Made by a program: the position numbers and the translations under genes. Under the pieces are notes generated by a model that saw only the letters and a list, made by a program, of their open reading frames with translations, was not told the origin of the DNA and searched no databases. This document shows, piece after piece, positions 1 through 9,348 of a stretch of 57,156 nucleotides of DNA (position 1 is the first letter of the stretch; every line of letters begins with the position of its first letter). The stretch lies in contig JAFUSH010000012.1 in assembly GCA_017471705.1 (NCBI GenBank), positions 1 to 57,156 on the forward strand. The letters are read 5' to 3'. This DNA comes from Alphaproteobacteria bacterium. Its GTDB lineage: Bacteria; Pseudomonadota; Alphaproteobacteria; RF32; CAG-239.

Positions 1-110
1 CCTAAAAATAGGTAATTTCCTTTATTAAAACGGAGTGAGCTTATATTGCCTCCTTTCCCCTCGCTCGGTTACTCATACAATTTCACGCAAATATCGCCGT
101 CCCATTTTAC
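1..110 (-). promoter_or_regulatory. probable rplK 5' leader (partial)
   Basis: No open frame is present between the left edge and the nusG terminator. Read on the minus strand, this is the transcribed leader downstream of the promoter at 118-146. It ends with an AAAGGAAA-like ribosome-binding stretch a few bases before the edge. Because nusG lies immediately upstream on the same strand, the expected next gene is rplK (L11), which would start just outside the window. The gene identity is inferred from conserved secE-nusG-rplK order, not seen. Confidence 0.4.
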
Positions 111-117
111 AATAAGA

Positions 118-146
118 TTAATATTATAAAAATCTTTTAAAGTCAA
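118..146 (-). promoter_or_regulatory. sigma-70 promoter reading left, probably for rplK
   Basis: On the minus strand there is a -35 TTGACT (141-146), a 17-base spacer and a -10 TATTAA (118-123). It lies after the nusG terminator and points toward the left edge, so the downstream ribosomal protein operon appears to be transcribed separately from secE-nusG. Confidence 0.5.
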
Positions 147-257
147 GCTAAAAATATTATTAAATAAGAAAAATGTGTTAATTTAAAACTAAACTTATAA
201 TTCTATACGATTCAAATATTCATAACCATATAACAGGTTATATACTTTAAAAGTACA

Positions 258-286
258 AAAAAAATCCGCCAATCGGCGGATTTTTC
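258..286 (-). terminator. Rho-independent terminator of secE-nusG
   Basis: A perfect inverted repeat, AAAATCCGCC and GGCGGATTTT around a 3-base loop, sits 18 bases after the nusG stop. On the minus strand it is followed by a T-run. It should end the secE-nusG transcript. Confidence 0.85.
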
Positions 287-303
287 ATCTGCAAAAACTT
301 TAC

Positions 304-834
304 TTAAGCTTTTTCTACCTGTGAAAATTCCAATTCAACCGGAGTGTAACGTCCGAAAATGGAAACCGAAACTTTCAAGCGGGACTTCTCAGTATCAACT
401 TCTTCCACAACTCCTACAAAAGAAGCAAACGGACCGTCATTAACTCTGACTTGTTCTCCCACTTCATAAGTGATATTGGTTTGCGGATGCTCAATCCCCT
501 CTTTAATTTGATTCATAATCTTTTCAACTTCGGCATCGCTGATTGCCTGAGGTTTGTTACGGCTCCCCAAGAAACCGCTAACTCTCGGAGTACTCTTAAC
601 CACCAACCAAGTTTCATCACTCATTTCCATTCTTACCAAAATATATCCCGGAAAGAACTTACGCTCGGTATCAACTTTTTTACCTTTTTTAATCTCAACT
701 ACATTTTCGGTCGGAACAAAAACATCCGAAATGCGGTCTTGCATATTTTTCAAAACAATTTGCTCTCTAAGCGACTCGGCAACTTTCTTTTCCGAACCCG
801 AATACACATTTACAACATACCAACGAGCTGACAT
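304..834 (-). CDS. nusG: transcription termination/antitermination factor NusG
   Basis: NusG binds RNA polymerase, suppresses pausing, stimulates Rho-dependent termination and couples transcription to translation through S10. The 176-residue length is standard. The N-terminal NGN domain (about residues 5-110) opens with [14 protein letters not shown] and contains the family motif [10 protein letters not shown]. The C-terminal KOW domain follows ([18 protein letters not shown], about 126-143). It lies 12 bases after secE, the usual partner, and is followed by a strong terminator. The identification is secure from sequence similarity recognised by eye. Confidence 0.97.
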   Translation of the reverse strand: MSARWYVVNVYSGSEKKVAESLREQIVLKNMQDRISDVFVPTENVVEIKKGKKVDTERKFFPGYILVRMEMSDETWLVVKSTPRVSGFLGSRNKPQAISDAEVEKIMNQIKEGIEHPQTNITYEVGEQVRVNDGPFASFVGVVEEVDTEKSRLKVSVSIFGRYTPVELEFSQVEKA

Positions 835-846
835 TTGTTTGCTCTC

Positions 847-1038
847 CTATCCTAAATGCAAAATTTTATCTACGCCCCAGCCCAGTACCATATCAACGGC
901 AAAGAAAAACACCGTTGCCACCGCGACCAAGACAACAACCATTGTACAGGAAGGAACAACTTCCTTTTTAGACGGCCAAGTAACCTTTTTCATCTCTTGT
1001 TTTACCTGACGCAAAAACTGTATCGGACTAGTACTCAT
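847..1038 (-). CDS. secE: preprotein translocase subunit SecE
   Basis: SecE is the small essential clamp of the SecYEG channel in the inner membrane. At 63 residues this is the short single-span form usual outside enterics. It has an amphipathic cytoplasmic helix with the conserved VTWPSKKEV motif (about residues 19-27), then one transmembrane helix (about 30-53). It precedes nusG, as in most bacteria. No tRNA-Trp or tuf gene sits upstream; a small secreted-protein gene takes that place. Confidence 0.95.
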   Translation of the reverse strand: MSTSPIQFLRQVKQEMKKVTWPSKKEVVPSCTMVVVLVAVATVFFFAVDMVLGWGVDKILHLG

Positions 1039-1102
1039 TTGTAACCCTTATTCAAAATTTCATTATATGCCGTAACCTTCACCGTCACGGACGCTATCGG
1101 CA

Positions 1103-1131
1103 TATTAAATGCCGTTTTGCCATAATGTCAA
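1103..1131 (-). promoter_or_regulatory. sigma-70 promoter for secE-nusG
   Basis: On the minus strand there is a perfect -35 TTGACA (1126-1131), a 17-base spacer and TTAATA as -10 (1103-1108; TAATAT one base on is an alternative). A second TTGACA lies at 1147-1152. The transcript would carry a leader of about 55 bases before secE. Confidence 0.6.
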
Positions 1132-1158
1132 GCATTTATTTACGTCTGTCAAGATTTT

Positions 1159-1425
1159 TTATTTACATCTTTCGGCATAAATGTATTGCGTACCAACAGA
1201 CAGCTTGCCTTCAAAAAAAGACATAGGCTTACTGCTCCATATATCCCTTTTACGACTCTTCAATTGAGAACACGCACATTTATATTCATTATTCTCATAA
1301 AGAAAACACGTAGCATTTGCCTTTTTAAACGACGTAACAATACTTGTATTTTCACCGAAGTCCGCGCCTCCCGCAAAAGCAACATTTATCGGCAGTATAA
1401 GTAAGCAAATCAATAATCTCAACAA
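1159..1425 (-). CDS. small secreted protein of unknown function (TTG start)
   Basis: I do not recognise the family. The longer open frame overlaps the protease gene, but a ribosome-binding site AGGAGC (1432-1437, overlapping the protease stop) points to the TTG at 1425-1423. That gives an 88-residue product beginning with a typical Sec signal peptide (LRLLICLLILPINVAFA), cleaved before GGADFG. The mature part is about 70 residues, basic, with four cysteines (ATCF, YKCACS, ERCK) that could form disulfides in the periplasm. The stop is about 30 bases from the secE promoter. It is probably co-transcribed with the LonB-like gene. Confidence 0.6.
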   Translation of the reverse strand: MLRLLICLLILPINVAFAGGADFGENTSIVTSFKKANATCFLYENNEYKCACSQLKSRKRDIWSSKPMSFFEGKLSVGTQYIYAERCK

Positions 1426-1435
1426 AACAAAGCTC

Positions 1436-3874
1436 CTAAAAACCTCCGTGAGTTTCTTTGGCATATTTTGCATAGTCGTCAAAAAACTCTTGCAATTTCT
1501 CCTGCACTGTGCGGTTAACCGAACCGACCGGAAATTCACCTTTTTTGTTTTCTTTGCCTGCAGGTTTTCCGGTCAAAATTTCAATACCGTCATCAACCGT
1601 ATCTATGGCATATATGGTAAATTTACCATCTTCCACCGCCTGCACCACATCAGCGCGAAGCATTAAATTGCTTACATTGGTGCGCGGAATAATAACTCCT
1701 TGTTTTCCGGTCAAACCGCTGTGATTGCACACATCAAAAAAGCCTTCGATTTTTTCGTTGACACCGCCTATCGGCTGAATTTCACCAAATTGATTAATCG
1801 AACCGGTTACCGCAATACTTTGCTTAATCGGCAAATCGGTAATAGCGGAAATCAAGCAATAATACTCGGTAGATGATGCACTGTCTCCGTCTACACCGCC
1901 GTAAGATTGTTCAAATACGATGGAAGCCGATAAAGAAAGCGGCGTATGTTTGGCAAAGCGATTTGCAATTAAAGATTTCAATATTAAAACACCTTTGGTG
2001 TGTATAGGACCGCTCATTTCGATTTCGCGTTCAATGTCAACAAAATCTCCCTTACCGACCCGAACTTGTGTAGTAATACGCGCCGGTTTACCAAATGAGT
2101 AATTCGAAAAATCATACACCACCAAACCATTGATTTGACCAACTCTTTCACCCTTAACATCCATCAAAATAGTGCCTTTATCAATTTCTTCCAACATATA
2201 TTTTTTAACTCTGTCAGAACGATATACTTGGGCTTCTATGGCTTGGTCAATATGATTTTTGCCTATTTGTTTGGAATTTGACTTGCGCGCCCAGTAATCA
2301 GCCTCACGCAGCAAATCACCTATAGACGAAATATGGGCGGTCAGTTTATCAGCGTCATCGGCCAAACGCGAAGCGTGTTCGATAATGCGTGCCACCGCCT
2401 GACGATTGAGTGAACGCAAACCTTTTTTGTTGGAAAGTGAACCTATAAGTTTAGCATACTCGATTTCATTTTCATCGGTTCGGTCCATAATCACGCCGAA
2501 ATCAGCTTCGACTTTGAAGAAATCCCGAAAATCCGGATCCCGTTCACACAGCAAATCATATATATCAAAGTTTCCGGTTAAAACTATTTTCACGTCCAAC
2601 GGAATCGGTTCCGGATCAAGCGAAATTGTCGTAAAACTGGTATCTTCACTCGGAGCTTCGATTTTCACCCTTTTGGAAGCAATAGCTCGTTTAAGAGAAT
2701 CCCACGCGAAAGGCTGTTCCAAAACCTTGCGTGCGTCCAAAAGCAAGAAACCGCCGTTGGCACAGTGCAATGCACCGGCTTTAATCAACGTAAAATCGGT
2801 CAACAAAGCTCCGTATTGCTGGATACGCTCAACTTTACCGACCAAATTACCTTGCGTCGGATGGTCTAATGTTATAATCGGGGCGCCTGCTCCCGGAGTA
2901 TTTTTCACTATAACGTTAACCTTTAATTTATCGAACTTGTCGTCTTCCGGTTGTTTCATTTTACTGAGCAAAACCTGTAACGGATCATCTTCCGCACCGG
3001 CAGGAGACACCATTTTTTCTTTATCTTCCGGCACAAATTCATCGACATTATCTAAAATGTGGTTTTGTATCGACTTCAAAAACTTAACTGCCGAGGATAT
3101 TCCTTTATATTTTTTGCGCAATTCGTCAATAGGCTCTTTAACTGCCATTTTTGCAAACTTCTCACGCAAAGAACTTATTTCATTCTTTTGCTTTTCTTCC
3201 CAGCGCGGCAAATCTTGAGTAGCGTTTTCGATTTCTTCCTGCATTGCATTCAAATCGTCCATAATCAGCTTTTTCTCTTCTTCAGGAAGTTGATCAAACG
3301 AATCCGGATTAAGCACTTCGCCGTCTTTCATCGGTGCAACCACTAACCCCATCTGCATATGCAAAAGCGAAACTCTTTTTCCCTTAGCTTTCTTCTGCAA
3401 TATATTAATATATTCGTCTTTTTTGGATTTATATTTTTGTTTTATTATACCTAATGCCGCCTTATACTCTTCCGATTCAATAATCGCCGGTAACGATGTG
3501 GAGAGATTTTCTATCAACTCGTCAATATCTTTGGCAAAAGTACAAGCTTTTCCGGCAGGGAAACGTACTGCCAAAGGTTTATACGGTTCTTCGAAATTAT
3601 ATACATAAGCCCAGTCATCAGGCGTTTTACGGGCTTTTGCCTCTTTCTCTAAAATTCTTTTAACCAAGCTCATTTTTCCGGTTCCCTCCGGTCCGAGGCA
3701 GAACAAATTATATCCGCGTGAACGAATATGAATGCCGAGCTCTACCGCGCTTATGGCTCTGTCCTGCCCTAAAGCAGACAAACGTTCTTCCAAATCAGCA
3801 GTAGTCTTAAAATCAAATTTTGCCGGATCACATTTGCGATAAAGTTGGTTAGAAGTCAATTTTGTAATAGCCAT
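1436..3874 (-). CDS. LonB-type ATP-dependent protease (AAA+ with S16 peptidase domain)
   Basis: This 812-residue protein belongs to the COG1067/YcbZ-like branch of Lon proteases, cytosolic AAA+ machines that degrade unfolded or regulatory proteins. A Walker A variant GPEGTGKMS lies at residues 61-69. A Walker B-like strand (GGFLLLDARK) and a long charged helical insert sit between them and the C-terminal S16 domain. That domain has the catalytic serine in DGDSASS (about residue 665) and the catalytic lysine in NEKIEGFF (about 708). The N-terminus carries the AAA_32-type region rather than the LAN domain of classical Lon. It is divergent from the TPR gene at 3945. Its physiological substrates cannot be read from sequence. 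Confidence 0.9.
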   Translation of the reverse strand: MAITKLTSNQLYRKCDPAKFDFKTTADLEERLSALGQDRAISAVELGIHIRSRGYNLFCLGPEGTGKMSLVKRILEKEAKARKTPDDWAYVYNFEEPYKPLAVRFPAGKACTFAKDIDELIENLSTSLPAIIESEEYKAALGIIKQKYKSKKDEYINILQKKAKGKRVSLLHMQMGLVVAPMKDGEVLNPDSFDQLPEEEKKLIMDDLNAMQEEIENATQDLPRWEEKQKNEISSLREKFAKMAVKEPIDELRKKYKGISSAVKFLKSIQNHILDNVDEFVPEDKEKMVSPAGAEDDPLQVLLSKMKQPEDDKFDKLKVNVIVKNTPGAGAPIITLDHPTQGNLVGKVERIQQYGALLTDFTLIKAGALHCANGGFLLLDARKVLEQPFAWDSLKRAIASKRVKIEAPSEDTSFTTISLDPEPIPLDVKIVLTGNFDIYDLLCERDPDFRDFFKVEADFGVIMDRTDENEIEYAKLIGSLSNKKGLRSLNRQAVARIIEHASRLADDADKLTAHISSIGDLLREADYWARKSNSKQIGKNHIDQAIEAQVYRSDRVKKYMLEEIDKGTILMDVKGERVGQINGLVVYDFSNYSFGKPARITTQVRVGKGDFVDIEREIEMSGPIHTKGVLILKSLIANRFAKHTPLSLSASIVFEQSYGGVDGDSASSTEYYCLISAITDLPIKQSIAVTGSINQFGEIQPIGGVNEKIEGFFDVCNHSGLTGKQGVIIPRTNVSNLMLRADVVQAVEDGKFTIYAIDTVDDGIEILTGKPAGKENKKGEFPVGSVNRTVQEKLQEFFDDYAKYAKETHGGF

Positions 3875-3944
3875 TTTAAAAATATCCTATATTATTATAC
3901 TTGTTTGGGAGCAATATATACATCAAAATGCTAATATAGAGTAA

Positions 3945-5426
3945 ATGAGCGAAAAATATTTTGAGTATTCAATGTTCTTTATCTGCGGATTATTAACATT
4001 AATACCGCTCGTCTGGTTTTACTTGAATATAAAATTAAAACATTTGCAAAAATTAACGCGAATCCGTGTTATGAAAAGGCAGCAGAAAAATAAAAAAGCA
4101 CTTTTTCTGTCTTCAATAATTTTAAACAATTGCTGTAAAAAACTTTTTTTCAGCACGGATAAAAAGGCCGGTCTTGCTCTGTCGGCATTAATCGGCGGCA
4201 GGATGCAAAAAACCGCCGATTATTTTAAAGATACCTATCCGTTGCTGTCACTGCTGGCGGAAGCGCATTATGATACGGCTTCGGCTTATAAAAAAATATT
4301 AAAGCAAAAAACTCTATGGCTTAAAAATGCAGAATATTGCGTGTATTTGCCGCTATTAGCTTATATTATGTTTGATAAAAAAAATATGCATTCGGCAATT
4401 ACCAAAATAAATCCGCAAAAATTAAGCAAATGCAATCTTGCTTATTATAATTATTGCGCCGCGTTTGCCTATCTTTATGACGGAGATATGTTATCAGCCT
4501 CGCAAAAAGCATCGAATGCACTCGAATATTTTCGCAAAAAAAAGTATTCTTATGAAGGGGCAAAATGTTATTTGTTACTCGGCGAAATATATCGTTTGAG
4601 TTGCGTAAACGATGTGGCGCAGACAATGATTGAGGCGGCCGTCAAAATAAATCAAGAGCAGAAAATGCCCCAGTTTTATGCTTTATCGACAGCAGCACTC
4701 GGTATGCTTATGCTGTTTGAAAATCGTTATGAGGAAGCGGATGATAAATTCAACACTGCGTTGCAATCGGCACAAACTGATGATTTGCGTGCCGATATTC
4801 ATAATCAAAAAGCTCTGCTTTATATTGCACAAAATAAGCTAAAAAACGCAAATAAAGAAATTATAAAAGCTCTGCCGATATTCATAAATTCAAAAAACAA
4901 ACACGGTCAAGCTTTTTCGCAACAACTTTCGGCGCAGATTTATTTCAATAAAAAACAATACACACGCGCCGTTAAGTTGGCAGAAGAGGCTCAAAAAATT
5001 TATATGAAAACAAATAATTTTTCCGCCGTTTTGGAATGTATGTATTTAAGTGCCGATGCTCTGTTTAAACAAAACAAGCTCAAAAAATCGGAAGATATTT
5101 TACGCAAAATGCTGGAAATAAATGAAAAGCAAAAACACAATTTTCATATTGCCAACACATACAGTTTACTGGGATTGATTTTTCTGCGCAAAAAAGACTT
5201 GCAGCGTGCCAAAGTTTTATTGCAGCAATCGCTGCATTTGGAACAAAGACACCGTCGTTGCGAGGGTATGGTTGCCGACTATGCCAATTTGGCAACAATT
5301 GATATTCTGTCCGGCAATCAGGACGATGCCGGCGATAATATAAAAGTTGCGCTTGAATACGCCAAACAAACCGGAAGCAATGAATTAATCGAACTTATAA
5401 AAAAGAAGTTTAATGATTTTACTTAA
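3945..5426 (+). CDS. membrane-anchored TPR-repeat protein
   Basis: This 493-residue protein has one N-terminal transmembrane segment (about residues 10-28), a short basic stretch, then an almost all-helical C-terminal region. That region has tetratricopeptide-like units (for example HIANTYSLLGLIFLRKKDLQ and LECMYLSADALFKQNKLKKSE). TPR domains mediate protein-protein contacts, but no partner or pathway can be named. It is the first gene of a same-strand cluster with another TPR protein, the YwqK-repeat protein and slyX. The ATG at 3945 has no clear Shine-Dalgarno sequence. Function is unknown. Confidence 0.7.
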   Translation: MSEKYFEYSMFFICGLLTLIPLVWFYLNIKLKHLQKLTRIRVMKRQQKNKKALFLSSIILNNCCKKLFFSTDKKAGLALSALIGGRMQKTADYFKDTYPLLSLLAEAHYDTASAYKKILKQKTLWLKNAEYCVYLPLLAYIMFDKKNMHSAITKINPQKLSKCNLAYYNYCAAFAYLYDGDMLSASQKASNALEYFRKKKYSYEGAKCYLLLGEIYRLSCVNDVAQTMIEAAVKINQEQKMPQFYALSTAALGMLMLFENRYEEADDKFNTALQSAQTDDLRADIHNQKALLYIAQNKLKNANKEIIKALPIFINSKNKHGQAFSQQLSAQIYFNKKQYTRAVKLAEEAQKIYMKTNNFSAVLECMYLSADALFKQNKLKKSEDILRKMLEINEKQKHNFHIANTYSLLGLIFLRKKDLQRAKVLLQQSLHLEQRHRRCEGMVADYANLATIDILSGNQDDAGDNIKVALEYAKQTGSNELIELIKKKFNDFT

Positions 5427-5491
5427 ACTCTTTACTTTTACAAACCAATTGTATACATTATGACAAATATTGTTTTTGAGTATATGATAAA

Positions 5492-6862
5492 ATGTTAGGT
5501 TTTTACAAGGCAAAACATATAGTGGAATGGAAAATACCCAACCAAGATGATTATAATGAAATCTCCGGTTTGGTATATTCAAAATATACTCGCATACATA
5601 ATATGGTAATTGAACAATTCGGATCTAACGGTTGGTATATAATAGGTCTTTTTGCCCTTTTATTAGTAATAATAGCGGCTATATATATAAAATCGATTAT
5701 TGATACATTCAAAGCCAGAGACGAGGAGTTATCGGGAGAAAATCCGGAACCTGACGGGCTTTTTTATACAATAGAGGAAAATCCGATTAAATCAATTGCC
5801 AACGATAATAATGATGTATTTGAAGAAGAAGAGGATGAACAAAACTACCAAAAATCTTTGCGTTCTTCCGCCGAAGAATTGGATAAAGAGCTTTCTCTTA
5901 ATTTGTTGCGCGCTTCGCAAAATGATATTGATGAAAAAGAACGCGAGCAACTTTCTTCAGACATAAAAAAACGGATGAAAATTCACGCTGACGCCGAAAA
6001 TTCAAGATTAAAAGAACTGAAGTTATATCTGAAAAACAAACCGCAGGATAAGCATACCGAAACTCTTAAAGCGGAGACGGAAAAAGATAATCTTATCAGC
6101 ATAATTGTAAATCTTTTGGGACGCGGAGTAAACGTATCTAAAATTAATCAATCACTATACTTTCATTACAAAAACATTTATGAAATTAACGATATAATCC
6201 ACACGGTTCAAAGTGTTTGTAATTTTGTGGGACTTTGTAACTCCGGCAGATTTGATTATTTACCGCAGCGCCAAATGTTACCTGAAAATGATGCAGCAAT
6301 TTATGCTTGGGCAAACGGCGATTATTCTTTAACATTAATTCTGTTACAATCATTCTTAAATCAGTTAATGGAACAATCGCAGGAAGAAAACGGCATAATA
6401 AAAGATATGACTTACGCATTAGCTTCCAATTGCGCTTGTATTATGGGCGACATTGCAAAGTTGAAAGACGTGGATTTGGCGCACAATTCTTTTGAATTGG
6501 CTACCGAACTTTCTCCCAAAAACGTTACGGCTTGGAGCAGGCTCGGAGATATTTATATGTTGGAAGGCGCCTTGGAAAAAGCTATGATATCTTATCAAAA
6601 CGTTATTGATATTGCCGATGTCTACTTATATGCGGCAGAACTTGCTCACGCCAAACAGCAGCTGTCGGTATACTACCGAAAACAGGAAGTGCTCACCAAA
6701 GCCGAACAGCTTGAACAAGAAAGTACAGAATATTATGACGGCATCGGTATATATAATAATTTGACCGAAAAAGAAATTTTGGCGTATAATGCCATTTACG
6801 CCGGAAGCTCACAAAACTTAAGACAATATATCTATAACTTACTTAACACATACCACTTTTAA
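5492..6862 (+). CDS. membrane protein with cytoplasmic or periplasmic TPR region, function unknown
   Basis: The 456-residue frame has one hydrophobic segment (about residues 48-68, YIIGLFALLLVIIAAIYIK), a long acidic and charged middle part, and a C-terminal TPR-like unit (NVTAWSRLGDIYMLEGALEK). The start is uncertain. Neither the ATG at 5492 nor the in-frame ATG at 5603, which would put the membrane segment close to the N-terminus, has a good ribosome-binding site. It follows another membrane-anchored TPR gene by 65 bases and precedes the YwqK-repeat gene, so the three may build one envelope complex. That link is inferred only from position. Confidence 0.65.
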   Translation: MLGFYKAKHIVEWKIPNQDDYNEISGLVYSKYTRIHNMVIEQFGSNGWYIIGLFALLLVIIAAIYIKSIIDTFKARDEELSGENPEPDGLFYTIEENPIKSIANDNNDVFEEEEDEQNYQKSLRSSAEELDKELSLNLLRASQNDIDEKEREQLSSDIKKRMKIHADAENSRLKELKLYLKNKPQDKHTETLKAETEKDNLISIIVNLLGRGVNVSKINQSLYFHYKNIYEINDIIHTVQSVCNFVGLCNSGRFDYLPQRQMLPENDAAIYAWANGDYSLTLILLQSFLNQLMEQSQEENGIIKDMTYALASNCACIMGDIAKLKDVDLAHNSFELATELSPKNVTAWSRLGDIYMLEGALEKAMISYQNVIDIADVYLYAAELAHAKQQLSVYYRKQEVLTKAEQLEQESTEYYDGIGIYNNLTEKEILAYNAIYAGSSQNLRQYIYNLLNTYHF

Positions 6863-6969
6863 TCTTCCATAAGCTGTATATTTTTAAGTAAATGCGCTTG
6901 AAGAATGTAAATTTTCGTGTTAACGTACCCTTATCAGATTTTGATGGTTCATATATATCGGAGAGGAAG

Positions 6970-9099
6970 ATGAATAATAAAGGATTATTGATAGCTGTTG
7001 TTTTGGCCGGTTTATTCATTATCGCCGTTAAATTTCAGTTATTTCCGAAATTTGACGGGAAAAAAGTGGCAAAACAGGCGGAACAAATTGAAAGCACTTC
7101 CATTTTAAAACACGACGACGGACTGGAAAAAGATTATTTTTCAAATGGTAATGTTCGCAGTGAAACGCCGTATCAAAACGGGCTGCGAAACGGTGTTGTA
7201 AAATACTATTATTCCGACGGAACCTTAAAATCGGAATCAACTTATGTTAATGATAAACTTGAAGGCGAAACCAAGACTTATTTCCGCGACGGAAGCCTTG
7301 ATAAAGTGTTCACTTATTCCAATGATGCTCTGAACGGTCCGGCTAAATCGTATAATCCGGACGGTTATCTCGAAACCGAAACCACTTATCGCGACAATAC
7401 CAGAGTCGGAAAAGAAATAGGTTATCAGCCGAGCGGAAAAGTTCGCTATATCACCCAAATAAATGAAATGGGACAAATGCACGGAAAAGCTCAAGAATTT
7501 TATGAAAACGGACAAGTTAAATATGAAACATCGTTTATAAACGGTGAACCGGACGGTCTGGACTATTCTTATTACGAAGACGGAAAAATTATGCAAACTA
7601 CCTCTTATAACAAGGGTATGCGTGAAGGAGATGAAATCACATACTATCCGGACGGAAAAATTCTTTTAAAATTATCATATAAAAATGATAAACTTGATGG
7701 CAAATCGGAAATGTATTATCCGGATGGCAAAATGAAAGAAGAAGTAAATTTTGTGGATGGATTACGTGAGGGAATTTATAATACCTACTCTGAAGAAGGA
7801 ATGCTTACCTCAAGCACCGAATATGTTCACGACTTACCTGACGGAATCCAAACATTGTACTATGACAACGGGAAAATATATTCCCAATTACCGTTTAAAG
7901 AAGGAATACTCAGCGGTAAAGGTACAATATATCATAAAAACGGCAAAAAGAAGTCTGAAGCTACTTTTGCCAATAACGTAATGGACGGACAGGAAACCTC
8001 CTTTTATGAAAACGGGCAACGCGAGCACGTTTATATGTATAAGAAAGGAGAGCTGAACGGAGAAGCCATAGAATATTATCCAAACGGCAACATTAAAAGC
8101 AAAGTCACATATAAAAACGGAAAAATCAGCAGTCCTATTACCGATTATGACGAACAGGGACATAAGTTGTTTGAAGCAAGTTATGTTAATAATATGATTA
8201 ACGGACAGGCTACTTATTATCGTGACGGCGGACAAAAAATAGGAGAGATAATTCCTTACAAAAACGGTAAAATTTCCGGAAACATCATAACAAAAGACCA
8301 ATACGGAAACACGGAACAGGAAGTATCATTTAAAGACGGTAAATATCAGGGACAGGTAGCCGGATATTATCCGACAGGTGAAATGAAATATAAATTAGTT
8401 ACCCCGACCGCGAACTTAAACGCAAATCAGCTTTATTATGATGAAGAAGGCAATCCGATATTGGAAAACCTTACCGGAACTATGACCGTATATAATCGTG
8501 ACGGTTCATTGCAGGCACAAGTTCCGTACAAAGCGGGAAAAATTACCGGAACTCTGGCTCAATACAATGAAGGAAATAACAAACCGGCATTGATGGCCGA
8601 GGTGGAAAACGGTATGTATAACGGTAAATATCGCGAATATGATAAAAACGGTGTTTTGCTTATGTCTACCGTATACCGCAACGACAAAATCATTTCTGAT
8701 GTTACGAATTATTACCCTGACGGGCAAATAATGCTTAAATTGCCGTTTAATTCCGACGGGATTGCCGAGGGTACCGCAACCGGATATTATGAGGACGGCA
8801 AACCTGCTTTCGTTGCTGACTTGAAAAATAATAAAATCAACGGATTAATGAAAGTGTTCTATCCCAGCGGTAAGGTAAGAACCGAAAAAATGTTTAAAAA
8901 CGGAAAATGGGACGAGCAAGAGTACCGTCAATATGACGAGCAGGGAAATATAGTTTATGAAGTAAGTTACGACGGGTACTCCACAAAATATTACAAAGTT
9001 GACGCCGATGGTCAAAAAGTACCTTTAGATGATGTTGAGCAGAAACAATTATTGGAAAAAATAAATATGCCTGTTTCCGTTTTGGAAGGATATAAATAG
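6970..9099 (+). CDS. inner-membrane-anchored YwqK/MORN-type repeat protein
   Basis: The start at 6970 is chosen because GGAGAGGAAG directly precedes it; the frame is also open 78 bases further upstream. The 709-residue product has an N-terminal membrane anchor (GLLIAVVLAGLFIIAV, about residues 5-20). Almost all the rest is about 26 tandem units of roughly 23-25 residues with the core YY.DGK....YK.GK..G, the MORN_2 (PF07661) type found in YwqK-like proteins. These repeats form elongated beta-hairpin arrays. YwqK is often annotated as an antitoxin, but no toxin is visible here. I infer a structural or binding rod facing the periplasm. It is followed 9 bases later by slyX. Confidence 0.85.
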   Translation: MNNKGLLIAVVLAGLFIIAVKFQLFPKFDGKKVAKQAEQIESTSILKHDDGLEKDYFSNGNVRSETPYQNGLRNGVVKYYYSDGTLKSESTYVNDKLEGETKTYFRDGSLDKVFTYSNDALNGPAKSYNPDGYLETETTYRDNTRVGKEIGYQPSGKVRYITQINEMGQMHGKAQEFYENGQVKYETSFINGEPDGLDYSYYEDGKIMQTTSYNKGMREGDEITYYPDGKILLKLSYKNDKLDGKSEMYYPDGKMKEEVNFVDGLREGIYNTYSEEGMLTSSTEYVHDLPDGIQTLYYDNGKIYSQLPFKEGILSGKGTIYHKNGKKKSEATFANNVMDGQETSFYENGQREHVYMYKKGELNGEAIEYYPNGNIKSKVTYKNGKISSPITDYDEQGHKLFEASYVNNMINGQATYYRDGGQKIGEIIPYKNGKISGNIITKDQYGNTEQEVSFKDGKYQGQVAGYYPTGEMKYKLVTPTANLNANQLYYDEEGNPILENLTGTMTVYNRDGSLQAQVPYKAGKITGTLAQYNEGNNKPALMAEVENGMYNGKYREYDKNGVLLMSTVYRNDKIISDVTNYYPDGQIMLKLPFNSDGIAEGTATGYYEDGKPAFVADLKNNKINGLMKVFYPSGKVRTEKMFKNGKWDEQEYRQYDEQGNIVYEVSYDGYSTKYYKVDADGQKVPLDDVEQKQLLEKINMPVSVLEGYK

Positions 9100-9107
9100 G
9101 ATTTGCA

Positions 9108-9317
9108 ATGAAAGATGAAGAACTGCAAACGCGCCTAATTAATATCGAAATGGCTTTGGATAATCAACAAAAAGCCATTGATGACTTGAGTGATGTAGTA
9201 ATAAAGCAGGGGAAGTTTCTGGATTATCTGCTTAAACAGAGCGAAGCTCTTAAATCAGCAATAGAACAGGATTTAGTAAAGCCGCAAAGCGAAGAAACTC
9301 CACCTCCGCATTATTAA
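9108..9317 (+). CDS. slyX: SlyX family protein
   Basis: This 69-residue coiled-coil protein ends in EETPPPHY, essentially the same C-terminus as enterobacterial SlyX. Heptad-like leucines and isoleucines run through residues 5-55. SlyX is widespread and small, and its function remains unclear despite the historical name linking it to phage-lysis selection. It sits 9 bases after the YwqK-repeat gene and is probably the last gene of that transcript. It converges with the AsmA-like gene. Confidence 0.9.
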   Translation: MKDEELQTRLINIEMALDNQQKAIDDLSDVVIKQGKFLDYLLKQSEALKSAIEQDLVKPQSEETPPPHY

Positions 9318-9348
9318 TCGACACAGCAAAAGAGCTTTTTGATTGCAG

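Noticed and set aside
1040..1160. tRNA gene upstream of secE, as common in other bacteria
   Set aside because: No cloverleaf or T-loop sequence is present; the stretch holds a promoter and a short leader.
6970..9099. Toxin-antitoxin system suggested by the YwqK family label
   Set aside because: No small toxin gene is adjacent, and the protein is membrane-anchored and made almost entirely of repeats.
9318..9348. Terminator between slyX and the AsmA-like gene
   Set aside because: Only a short imperfect AAAGAGCTTTT palindrome with no usable loop is present.
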